NCBI GenBank assembly: GCA_002313925.1 | Contig: DCAZ01000134.1 | Coordinates: 1,177 to 7,328, forward strand | Reading direction: 5' to 3' | DNA length: 6,152 bases | Source: Gemmatimonadales bacterium UBA1120 | GTDB lineage: Bacteria; Gemmatimonadota; Gemmatimonadetes; Longimicrobiales; Gaopeijiaceae | Shown here: in pieces, positions 1-6,152 of the stretch | Numbering within the stretch: position 1 is the first letter of the stretch | Layout: each line of letters starts with the position of its first letter | Made by a program: the position numbers and the translations under genes | The notes under the pieces: generated by a model | Database searches by the model: none | Told to the model about the DNA's origin: nothing | What the model saw: the letters and a program-made list of their open reading frames with translations, nothing else

Positions 1-1
1 A

Positions 2-277
2 GGACATGTGTATCTCAACGCTCGAGGGCGTCCACTCACGCGAGAATCAGTCTGGAAACTGGTCAGGGATTCGGGACGCCGAGCAGACATAAACAAAAAC
101 GTATCGCCGCATACGTTGCGACACACTTTCGCGACGCATTTGTTGGAGGGTGGGGCTGACTTGGTTGCTGTCCAAGAGCTACTCGGTCATGTGGATATTT
201 CAAGTACTCAGATTTATACGCACGTAGATCGCGAATACCTGCGTCGGATTCACGGGAAATACCATCCTCGTGCCTAG
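2..277 (+). CDS. xerD: Tyrosine recombinase XerD, C-terminal fragment (5' end outside window)
   Basis: This is the C-terminal part of the catalytic domain of a Xer site-specific recombinase, which with XerC resolves chromosome dimers at dif. The frame is open from base 2, so the true start lies outside the window and the internal GTG at base 8 should not be taken as a start. Three active-site elements are readable: the H-x-x-R motif in SPHTLRHTFATHLL (His codon at 110, Arg codon at 119), the second histidine in LLGHVD (codon at 188), and the nucleophilic tyrosine in TQIYTHV (codon at 215). The upstream catalytic Arg and Lys are cut off. The protein ends in YHPRA, exactly where E. coli XerD ends (HHPRA), whereas XerC proteins usually run on past this point. 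XerD is therefore the better call, though a XerC or XerA-like single recombinase is possible. The gene converges on the S41 peptidase gene and is followed by a strong hairpin. Confidence 0.93.
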   Translation, partial: GHVYLNARGRPLTRESVWKLVRDSGRRADINKNVSPHTLRHTFATHLLEGGADLVAVQELLGHVDISSTQIYTHVDREYLRRIHGKYHPRA

Positions 278-316
278 AGCACTCAATACGCGTCTGACCA
301 GAAAGAAGCCCAACTA

Positions 317-354
317 AAGCAGGAGACCTAACCGAAAGGCTAGGTCTCCTGCTT
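317..354. terminator. Bidirectional hairpin terminator between convergent genes
   Basis: There is a perfect 14-bp inverted repeat (317-330 against 341-354). It is extended inward, past one A/C mismatch, by two G-C pairs closing a GAAA tetraloop (334-337). The hairpin begins 39 nt after the xerD stop and, on the other strand, 24 nt after the S41 peptidase stop, so it fits a shared terminator. Neither side has a long T-run. Leftward transcripts meet TTTAGTT from the base of the stem, rightward ones only TTAATC. The leftward U-tract is the better of the two, but neither is classical. A 10-bp palindrome, TCAGTACTGA (357-366), lies just to the right. Confidence 0.82.
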
Positions 355-378
355 AATCAGTACTGACCTCAGTGTGGT

Positions 379-1989
379 CTAGCTTTCCGCCCCCTCGTTA
401 CCTACTCCGGACGCTCTTTCATCCAATTCCTGAAACAACCCCGCTTGCCCGTCCGAAGTCATCAGAAGCTGGATCGCTTCCGCCAGGACCCGATCTCGCT
501 CCTTACGGAAATCCGCCTCTGAGCCGACATCGTCCATGCGTTGAGCAATGTTGATACGGGCCTGCCAGTGGAGATATGAGCGCACGTCTTCATCTGAGAG
601 CAACTCTGCCGGCAGCCCGTCTTCTTCAAGCTGTGCCAGGAATCCGTCAAACTGCCCTTGAGAGAGGCTTGGTCTCTCGCCCTTTTCGAGAAGTGTTGTT
701 GCGACTTCGAATCCGAATTCCGCAAGCCGGAGTCCCAGACGAACACGTGCTTCGTTTGCGCTTGCAATCAGTTCGCGTTCCATCGTTTTCAAAGTATCAT
801 TTTCGATTTCAAGGTCTGGGAAAATCCCGCCACCGTTGATAAGTGTGCGACCCATAGGAGTCGTTACCCGAGGAAGCGTGTCGAGGTCTTCTTCAACGGG
901 GCGCCCTTGGGCATCTCTGACTCTCTGGAGGGAGCGTCCCAAGGGTGTCAACCATGAGCCGGTCGTGAAACGCAGGCGCCGGTTGAAGGGCAGCGGCATT
1001 ACAGTTTGAACGACACCCTTACCGAATGTGCGTGCACCCATGACTAGTGCACGATCATAATCCTGGAGTGCACCAGCCAAGATTTCAGCTCCCGAGGCTG
1101 TGAACTCATCAACCAGTACGACAATCGGTAGATCTGGAACCAACTGAGGCCAGCGATCATCCCAAGAATCAGCAGTAGTCTCACTTGCGGGACCGCCGGG
1201 TGCTCTTTGAACGGTGCTGGCAAGCTTCGAACCCTGTTTCAAGAATAGATCTGCCAGCATTAAGGACTCGTCAAGGAACCCTCCGGGATTTCTTCGCAGG
1301 TCGATGATCAAGCCCTTAGTCGAGTCCATATTAAGCAAGACGTCGTTCATCTCACTTGCTGCGTTACGTGCAACACGGTCCAGAACGACGTATCCAAGCC
1401 CATCCTCTAGTGTGCCGAAATGGACTGCGGGACGGTGTACTTGAGCTCTCTCGATATCAAATGCGATTGGCTCTTCAAAACCCTCCCGCTTGATTTTTAC
1501 GAGAACGTCGGTGCCGACAGGGCCTCTGATCGAGTCTGCCGCCATTCCAGTAGTCCATGATGAGGCATCGTGCTCGTTCACTCCAACGATAGCGTCACCG
1601 ACTTGAATTCCTACTTGGTTCGCTGGAGTACTGCGGAAGACGGCTGTAACCGTAATTCTCTCATTCAACTGAGTAATCTGTAGGCCGATTCCAGAATAAT
1701 TACCTGTAGTCTCTTCTTCCCATGCTTCAGATTCGACAGGGGTAAAGAGCTCTGCGTAAGGGTCCTGAAGTGCATTGATCAACCCATCGATTGCTGCTTC
1801 CCAAAGTATGGAGTCACTGAACTGGTCCATGTGCATTTGGGTTATGGCCGATACCGCACTATCAAGGATTGCAAGCTGTGGAGTGTTATCCTGAGTCCTG
1901 GAATCCGGTGGAATTCGCGTGTTCTGAGCTTGTGCCGAGGTCCTTGTCAGAACCAGGATCAATGTCAGTACAGCTATGCGATATATCAT
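379..1989 (-). CDS. Secreted S41-family C-terminal processing peptidase (CtpA-like)
   Basis: This is a serine protease of the S41 (tail-specific/CtpA) family, 536 aa from the chosen start, probably acting in the periplasm on exported proteins. Residues 1-21 form a signal peptide (MIYRIAVLTLILVL core, AQA cleavage site). A PDZ domain spans about 96-182, beginning at GIGLQI. The S41 core follows with GLIIDLRRNPGG (226-237), the catalytic serine in DEFTASGAEI (Ser299) and the catalytic lysine in ARTFGKGVVQ (Lys324). The 25-residue Ser-Lys spacing matches known family members. After the core, residues 394-536 form a charged, probably helical tail of unknown role. The start at 1989 is preferred over an in-frame ATG at 2013 because AGAGGG lies 8 nt upstream of it and the signal peptide begins there directly. 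The gene is transcribed divergently from nadE and converges on xerD. The substrate cannot be read from the sequence. Confidence 0.93.
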   Translation of the reverse strand: MIYRIAVLTLILVLTRTSAQAQNTRIPPDSRTQDNTPQLAILDSAVSAITQMHMDQFSDSILWEAAIDGLINALQDPYAELFTPVESEAWEEETTGNYSGIGLQITQLNERITVTAVFRSTPANQVGIQVGDAIVGVNEHDASSWTTGMAADSIRGPVGTDVLVKIKREGFEEPIAFDIERAQVHRPAVHFGTLEDGLGYVVLDRVARNAASEMNDVLLNMDSTKGLIIDLRRNPGGFLDESLMLADLFLKQGSKLASTVQRAPGGPASETTADSWDDRWPQLVPDLPIVVLVDEFTASGAEILAGALQDYDRALVMGARTFGKGVVQTVMPLPFNRRLRFTTGSWLTPLGRSLQRVRDAQGRPVEEDLDTLPRVTTPMGRTLINGGGIFPDLEIENDTLKTMERELIASANEARVRLGLRLAEFGFEVATTLLEKGERPSLSQGQFDGFLAQLEEDGLPAELLSDEDVRSYLHWQARINIAQRMDDVGSEADFRKERDRVLAEAIQLLMTSDGQAGLFQELDERASGVGNEGAES

Positions 1990-1997
1990 TAAGTGCG

Positions 1998-2003
1998 CCC
2001 TCT
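1998..2003 (-). promoter_or_regulatory. Ribosome-binding site of the S41 peptidase gene
   Basis: On the minus strand AGAGGG stands 8 nt before the ATG at 1989. The alternative in-frame ATG at 2013 has no comparable purine-rich element in front of it. This site therefore decides for the shorter protein, which starts directly with a normal signal peptide. Confidence 0.65.
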
Positions 2004-2080
2004 GCGGCACCATGTCGGGTTCAACAATCTTTAAACACCCTTACAAGAAGTGGCGTTCCCTGAGTAATATTCCAGGCTCG

Positions 2081-2118
2081 GTATCCCGTCCCTGCAACAA
2101 GCGGACGGGAACGGATAC
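2081..2118. repeat. GC-rich inverted repeat in the nadE leader
   Basis: CCCGTCC (2085-2091) and GGACGGG (2103-2109) form a perfect 7-bp stem around an 11-nt loop. GTAT (2081-2084) and ATAC (2115-2118) add four outer pairs across a 5-nt bulge (2110-2114). An alternative register pairs GTATCC and GT with ACGGATAC (2111-2118). The repeat lies 34 nt before the nadE GTG, on the plus strand. It could be an operator for a dimeric repressor serving either gene, or an RNA hairpin in the nadE leader. There is no T-run after it, so a plain terminator is unlikely. Confidence 0.5.
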
Positions 2119-2136
2119 CTTTACTTTGTCCTTCCC

Positions 2137-2143
2137 GAAAGGG
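2137..2143 (+). promoter_or_regulatory. Probable ribosome-binding site of nadE
   Basis: GAAAGGG lies 8 nt before the GTG at 2152 and is the best purine-rich stretch near any candidate start. In-frame ATGs at 2170 and 2185 have weaker or no signals. The element forms the loop and right arm of a small CCC-GAAA-GGG hairpin (2134-2143), so it might be partly hidden in the mRNA, though a 3-bp stem is marginal. Confidence 0.45.
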
Positions 2144-2151
2144 TTGGCGCT

Positions 2152-3990
2152 GTGAGTGGACGACTTAAAATGGCCACACGGCCCATGAGCAATTCCGAGG
2201 TCCACCCCCCACTGAGGGTGGCACTTGTTCAATTCAAGCCCACGAAAGCTGAAGTTTCAGCAAACGTGGAGGCCATTCAACGCACGATCACAAGTCACGC
2301 TAGCTCGACTGATCTTATCGTTTTCCCGGAGACTTCACTCAGTGGGTACTTCCTAGAAGGAGGTGTCGCTGAGTCCGCCGTAACTACCGAAGAACTCATC
2401 GGACTAATGGGTTCCCCGCCCGACAGAAGCCCAGACGTGGTGATTGGCTTCTACGAACGCTGGCGCCGCCGGCTCTACAACAGTGCCGTGTACTTAGAAG
2501 CTCATGAGGGCAGATGGAAGGCAAGACATGTTCACCGCAAGATGTTTTTACCAACGTACGGAGTCTTCGATGAAGCACGTTTCGTTGAGCCAGGCACGGA
2601 CGTTCAGGCTTTTGAAACAAGATTTGGTCGGATAGGGATGCTGATTTGTGAGGATATGTGGCATTCTCTGCCTGCCGCCATTCTAGCCCTTGGTGGTGCA
2701 GAACTTCTGGTAGTGCCTAGTGCCTCTCTCGCACGAGACTTCTCACCCGCAGGTGGCCGTTCTCGGAACTTGGAGCGATGGGAACAGATCGCCTCGGGGG
2801 CTGCACTTGAGCACGGGATTTTTGTGATTGTGGCTCAACTCGTCGGCTCTGAGGGGGGTAAGCTATTTTTTGGAGGATCCATCGCAGTTGGACCAGATGG
2901 GAGTTTCTTAGCGCGAGGTCCTCTTCTAGAGGAAGCCGTCACATTGGCCTCGCTTGATGCGGGATCAATTAACCGGTCACGGATGGCCTCTCCTCTTCTC
3001 GCCGACCTCGAGCAAATGTTGCCCCACCTTCAGAGATCCCTTGAGTCAACGCGGCCTCATGCGGTTCTTGAGGACTCACATGCGCCATTGGAGAATGAAG
3101 CTCAAGAGGTGGTTGGCGAGGGACTGGTAGGTGAAGGCCCCGTATCAGATAAGGATTTGGGAATAATCCATAAGGCAGAACTCAACCTTGACCTTGATTT
3201 AGTCGAAAAAACTCTGATCGAGTTCATTCGGGACGAAGTCCGCAGACGAAGAGGATTCGAAAGAGTAGTTGTGGGTGTTAGTGGCGGAGTCGATTCAGCT
3301 GTATCGCTCGCCTTAGCGTGTAAAGCTTTAGGTCCTGAAAATGTTTATGGGTTCTGTCTTCCGTACAGAACATCAAGTCAAGAGAGTCTTGAACATGCAG
3401 CCCTCGTCCTTGATATGACTCAAGCTCAGGCTCGGACCATTGAGATTTCGGATCCCATAGACCTCTACGTGAAAGAGTACGAACCAGAGATATCGCCTCT
3501 TCGCAAGGGAAATCTCATGGCTCGGTTGCGCTCAATAATACTCTTCGATCAATCGGCAAGGCTTGACGCACTTCCTCTCGGTACTGGAAATAAAAGTGAG
3601 AGGTTGCTTGGATACTTTACTTGGCATGCTGATGACTCTCCGCCGATCAATCCCTTGGGTGATCTCTTTAAGACGCAGGTTTGGGCTCTCGCTCAACACT
3701 TGGGTATCCCAAAGGTGATTATCGAGAAACCAGCTACAGCTGATCTCGTGAAGGGCGTTACTGATGAAGACGAGATCGGCGTATCGTATCATGTAGCAGA
3801 CCCGATCCTTTTCGGTTTGGTTTCTGGCTACAGTGTTGAGGAACTTGTTAGGGGTGGGTTCAAGGAAGACGAAGTTGAACTGGTGTCGAAACGCCTCCAG
3901 GCAACACACTGGAAACGGGAACTCCCTACCGTCGCAGTGCTTTCATCAAGCGCGATTGGAGAGTTCTATCTAAGACCAGTCGACTACTGA
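2152..3990 (+). CDS. nadE: Glutamine-dependent NAD+ synthetase (nitrilase-type glutaminase fused to NAD synthase)
   Basis: This cytoplasmic enzyme makes NAD+ from nicotinate adenine dinucleotide, ATP and glutamine, the last step of NAD biosynthesis and salvage. The 612-aa protein has two domains. The N-terminal CN-hydrolase domain (about 21-268) releases ammonia from glutamine and shows the nitrilase triad: Glu60 in FPETSLSGY, Lys130 in HRKMFLPTYG, Cys166 in LICEDMW. The C-terminal synthase domain (about 346-612) has the ATP-pyrophosphatase P-loop SGGVDS (377-382), GTGNKSERLLGYFT (477-490) and GDLFKTQV (503-510). Between them lies a low-complexity acidic linker (about 269-345) with a GEGLVGEGPV near-repeat. 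It makes the protein somewhat longer than compact bacterial homologues of about 540-580 aa but shorter than the actinobacterial form of about 680 aa. The start is uncertain: GTG 2152 has the better RBS, ATG 2170 and 2185 are possible, and all leave the domain intact. The gene stands alone, divergent from the S41 gene. Confidence 0.95.
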   Translation: MSGRLKMATRPMSNSEVHPPLRVALVQFKPTKAEVSANVEAIQRTITSHASSTDLIVFPETSLSGYFLEGGVAESAVTTEELIGLMGSPPDRSPDVVIGFYERWRRRLYNSAVYLEAHEGRWKARHVHRKMFLPTYGVFDEARFVEPGTDVQAFETRFGRIGMLICEDMWHSLPAAILALGGAELLVVPSASLARDFSPAGGRSRNLERWEQIASGAALEHGIFVIVAQLVGSEGGKLFFGGSIAVGPDGSFLARGPLLEEAVTLASLDAGSINRSRMASPLLADLEQMLPHLQRSLESTRPHAVLEDSHAPLENEAQEVVGEGLVGEGPVSDKDLGIIHKAELNLDLDLVEKTLIEFIRDEVRRRRGFERVVVGVSGGVDSAVSLALACKALGPENVYGFCLPYRTSSQESLEHAALVLDMTQAQARTIEISDPIDLYVKEYEPEISPLRKGNLMARLRSIILFDQSARLDALPLGTGNKSERLLGYFTWHADDSPPINPLGDLFKTQVWALAQHLGIPKVIIEKPATADLVKGVTDEDEIGVSYHVADPILFGLVSGYSVEELVRGGFKEDEVELVSKRLQATHWKRELPTVAVLSSSAIGEFYLRPVDY

Positions 3991-4038
3991 TACCTCAAAG
4001 CATTTAGCCACAAAGTACGAGCGGGTCGAAAACCTGGT
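3991..4038. other. Short convergent intergenic spacer without a clear terminator
   Basis: Only 48 bp separate the nadE stop from the stop of the facing LVIVD-propeller gene. I find no stable hairpin with a T-run on either strand here, unlike the strong hairpin at the other convergent junction of the window. Transcripts from both sides may overlap, or may end by Rho or within the neighbouring coding region. Confidence 0.5.
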
Positions 4039-6066
4039 TCAGCTGATAGGTCTACTTCTCGGAGACAATTTCGCAGCCCAAAGCCCTGAATTCATATCAG
4101 AGAAAAAGATATGACCTTTATGAGGTTGGGCGCCCCAAACGCTTACTTGGTTCCTGAGAAACCCGCCAGGATCCTGAGGTTTATAGACCGCGATTTCCCG
4201 CCCCTGGTGCGCGAGATTCCCCATTAGCTCACCAGATATATCTACCACGCGCAGACCACCCTTGTAGTGTGCTTGGTAAAGCACGTCATCTTCGATCCAC
4301 AGGTTGTGTGTCCCAGACTCTGGAATCTCGTAACGTGCCACATCGAGCGGGTTCTCAGGGTCTGTGAAATCAATGATGTGGAGATAGCCTCTCATGCGCC
4401 CCTGCACACCTCCTTCGCCAGTGTCAGTGTTGTAGGGACGGTTGTCGCTTCCCCGTCCAGCCCAGGGCTCATTTCCACCACCACCCATCTCGTCTCCAAG
4501 AAACAAGTAGAATTTTCCGGTTGACTCCTGGTGATATGGAAAAGCTGCGTGGGTAGCACCCACCGGATACGGGATATTGGTTACGAATACGGGATCTTCT
4601 ATCGTGCCCCCCCATTTCCCATTCCCGACATCAACGACAACGACACCATTTTCCCATTCTGAGGAATACGCAATTCCATCGTGCACCCAGACATCATGCA
4701 CACGGCTGTTCGGGTGGTTGTACTCACTCACATACATCGGATTATATAGATCGCGGATATCGATGATTACGTACTTGTCTCCTCCGGCAAGTGCGAAAAG
4801 GTAATCTTCGGTCGCAAACATATTGTGAACGCCACCGGTGACGCCGTGTGTCTCAAACGTTGAAGCGATAATGGGGTGAGCTGGGTTTGCCATATCCAGG
4901 ATCACCACACCATTACTTCGGTTAGAAGCTCCCTCGCGGGAGAGTGCAGCATAACGACCGCTCGGTGGAGCTTTCACGTCGTTTACTGTTCGTGCGTCGA
5001 TCTGGATTGAATCTGTTGCGAACATGTTGGTTGGGTCGGTGACGTCCCAGAAGTATGCCCAACCCGCGGCCGACCAAGTGCCGGTAATCGCGTAGTCCTT
5101 TCCATCAAGTCCCTCAAATACCCAGAGGTCCGATGTGTGAGAACTTCGGACCGCACCTTGCCCTTGCAACTCGATCGGTTGAACGATTTCACGGCCGTGT
5201 ACCAATACTGTCTTACGGCTGGTAAGGGAGCCTGATAACGCGAGGATTGTATAGCGCCCAGGAACTTCGGCCACGAACGAGCCCTCATTCATGATTGCTG
5301 CGGAACCAGGTGCCTTTATTGAGTCATCGGGTATAAAAGTGTATGCCCACGTCACTGGCAGGTCTTCAATCCTTCCTTCTGGTCCTAGGCCGGTGGCAGA
5401 GAAACGCAGCACATCTCCTGTTCGTGCTTCGTCACTTCCTCCTTCAATCAAGAGTTCAGTAGCTGGGAATGACCTTACCGTGTGTGAGGTCTCTCTAAGG
5501 GTTCCTTCGATTGATGCTGTTAGAGTCACCGTTCCCTCTGAATGTCCTGTTATTGCTCCGTATGCATCGACTGATGCGACCGTTGGATCAGAGGTGGTCC
5601 ATGTGAACACAGGCGCCGGGCGCCTGGTTCCGTCTGCATGGAAAGCGATAGGGTGATGGGTCAGGGTTGTCCCGACGAAGAGCATTGGTGCGGATGGGTT
5701 GAGATTGATTGTATTGATCCCCGGCCAGGAGATACTGACGGGTATCCGTAGTGTGGGTATCTCTCCAAGAAAACCCGCTGGAAGTGCTGCTGTGGCTACG
5801 ATCTCAAAGTTTCCAGCGCTGAACGCTTGAACCACATCATTCCGTACACGTATAGCCTGCCGGGGCGCTGCGTAACGGACGGGGACATCAACTAAGGCCC
5901 CGGAAGCGTCAAACACCCTTACGGTCAGTGATGTAGAGCCGCCAACTTCGAGTGAGATCACATTCGGCTCTGCCACCAAACGCAATCCACTTTCTTGGCT
6001 TGTAAGACCGATTGGAAGAAAAAAGAAAAAGTTCAAGACAAGCAAATGTCGGCTATATCTCTTCAT
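4039..6066 (-). CDS. Secreted Ig-like / LVIVD-repeat beta-propeller protein, function unknown
   Basis: This is a large extracytoplasmic protein of 675 aa from the chosen start. Residues 1 to about 23 form a signal peptide: basic MKRYSRH, then a hydrophobic core with FFFF. There is no lipobox Cys. Three Ig-like segments follow: about 28-116; a BIG2-like one at 118-188 with the typical WTTSDPTVASVDAYGAITG string; and about 202-290. Residues about 306-670 form a beta-propeller of LVIVD repeats, readable as YFWDVTDP, VVILDMANP, YVIIDIRDLYNP, VVVVDVGN, LHIIDFTDP and LRVVDISG, which suggests seven blades. Each blade begins with an x-His-x-x motif (Asn in blade 2). Blade 5 has a Gly/Asp-rich insertion (525-559). 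No catalytic motif is recognisable. Proteins of this style are usually annotated only as LVIVD-repeat or Ig-like-domain proteins, and binding or surface display is a guess. There is no sorting signal or membrane anchor at the C-terminus. The start was chosen from three consecutive ATGs by RBS spacing. Confidence 0.85.
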   Translation of the reverse strand: MKRYSRHLLVLNFFFFLPIGLTSQESGLRLVAEPNVISLEVGGSTSLTVRVFDASGALVDVPVRYAAPRQAIRVRNDVVQAFSAGNFEIVATAALPAGFLGEIPTLRIPVSISWPGINTINLNPSAPMLFVGTTLTHHPIAFHADGTRRPAPVFTWTTSDPTVASVDAYGAITGHSEGTVTLTASIEGTLRETSHTVRSFPATELLIEGGSDEARTGDVLRFSATGLGPEGRIEDLPVTWAYTFIPDDSIKAPGSAAIMNEGSFVAEVPGRYTILALSGSLTSRKTVLVHGREIVQPIELQGQGAVRSSHTSDLWVFEGLDGKDYAITGTWSAAGWAYFWDVTDPTNMFATDSIQIDARTVNDVKAPPSGRYAALSREGASNRSNGVVILDMANPAHPIIASTFETHGVTGGVHNMFATEDYLFALAGGDKYVIIDIRDLYNPMYVSEYNHPNSRVHDVWVHDGIAYSSEWENGVVVVDVGNGKWGGTIEDPVFVTNIPYPVGATHAAFPYHQESTGKFYLFLGDEMGGGGNEPWAGRGSDNRPYNTDTGEGGVQGRMRGYLHIIDFTDPENPLDVARYEIPESGTHNLWIEDDVLYQAHYKGGLRVVDISGELMGNLAHQGREIAVYKPQDPGGFLRNQVSVWGAQPHKGHIFFSDMNSGLWAAKLSPRSRPIS

Positions 6067-6152
6067 CATCATTACCCTGGTGCTGTGCAAGACTGAGACT
6101 TCAACATGCACATTTGTTGACGTTACCCCAAGCCGGCAAGAGAATCAGGTTC
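6067..6152 (-). promoter_or_regulatory. Upstream region of the LVIVD-propeller gene (incomplete)
   Basis: The last 86 bases hold the 5' leader and probably part of the promoter of the propeller gene. I could not find a -35/-10 pair with acceptable spacing, and no other coding frame is credible here. The window ends before the next gene. Confidence 0.3.
6075..6078 (-). promoter_or_regulatory. Ribosome-binding site before three tandem ATG codons
   Basis: On the minus strand CAGGGTA is followed by ATG ATG ATG AAG. The AGGG core is 2 nt from the first ATG (6072), 5 nt from the second (6069) and 8 nt from the third (6066). Normal spacing favours the third or second. The in-frame GTG at 6111 has no Shine-Dalgarno sequence and would put 15 extra residues before the signal peptide. 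Confidence 0.55.

Larger units (their letters stand above)
1990..2151. promoter_or_regulatory. Divergent intergenic region, S41 peptidase / nadE
   Basis: This 162-bp gap separates two divergent genes and must hold both promoters. I see no convincing sigma-70 pair. On the plus strand TAATAT (2065-2070) could be a -10, but the hexamer 18 nt upstream (TTACAA, 2041-2046) is a poor -35. The minus strand gave nothing better. The clearest structure is the inverted repeat at 2081-2118, described separately. No small ORF or known RNA gene is evident. Confidence 0.35.

Noticed and set aside
8..277. A complete 89-residue protein starting at the GTG at base 8
   Set aside because: The frame is open to the window edge and the sequence aligns only with the C-terminal catalytic part of XerD, so the gene is simply cut by the window.
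2..277. Integrase of a phage or integron marking a mobile element
   Set aside because: The motifs and the HPRA C-terminus match housekeeping XerD, and nothing else mobile (att repeats, cargo genes, tRNA) is visible nearby.
1990..2013. Eight-residue N-terminal extension of the S41 peptidase (start at the upstream ATG)
   Set aside because: There is no Shine-Dalgarno sequence before it, and it would place MVPQRAHL in front of an otherwise normal signal peptide.
2081..2118. The inverted repeat before nadE as a Rho-independent terminator
   Set aside because: It is not followed by a T-run and there is no upstream gene on that strand to terminate.
3532..3909. Minus-strand open frame of 125 codons inside nadE
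   Set aside because: It lies wholly within the strongly conserved synthase domain on the other strand, has no recognisable domain, and its composition looks like a mirror of the nadE codons.
5291..5656. Plus-strand open frame of 121 codons opposite the Ig-like domains
   Set aside because: It is antisense to a clear BIG2-like domain, has no RBS or domain signature, and is Ser/Pro/Val-rich as expected from reading an Ig-like gene backwards.

Overview
The window is an ordinary stretch of bacterial chromosome of intermediate G+C (about half by eye). It carries four protein genes and very little non-coding DNA. No rRNA, tRNA, CRISPR array, insertion sequence or phage gene is visible. The source is probably a Gram-negative-type environmental bacterium. 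The pairing of an S41 protease carrying a helical tail with a secreted Ig-like/LVIVD-propeller protein recalls Gemmatimonadota and related marine or soil lineages, but this is a weak inference from gene style, not from a marker gene.

Layout from left to right. The left edge holds the last 91 codons of a XerD-type tyrosine recombinase (+). It converges on a secreted S41 C-terminal processing peptidase (-), and a strong hairpin that probably stops transcription from both sides lies between them. The S41 gene diverges from nadE (+), a two-domain glutamine-dependent NAD+ synthetase, across about 160 bp that contain a GC-rich inverted repeat. nadE in turn converges, with only 48 bp between stop codons, on a large secreted protein gene (-). 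That protein has about three Ig-like domains followed by a seven-bladed beta-propeller of the LVIVD-repeat type. The last 86 bases are the upstream region of this gene.

The genes alternate in strand (+, -, +, -), so no two of them form an operon and each must have its own promoter. They do not form an evident pathway: chromosome dimer resolution, envelope proteolysis, NAD biosynthesis and an extracytoplasmic propeller protein of unknown role. I found no convincing new biological system. The points most worth a second look are a histidine that recurs at the same place in six of the seven propeller blades (asparagine in the seventh), a Gly/Asp-rich insertion in blade 5, the structured leader before nadE, and the long helical tail of the S41 protease. 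In three genes, ribosome-binding signals or leader structure bear on the choice of start codon.
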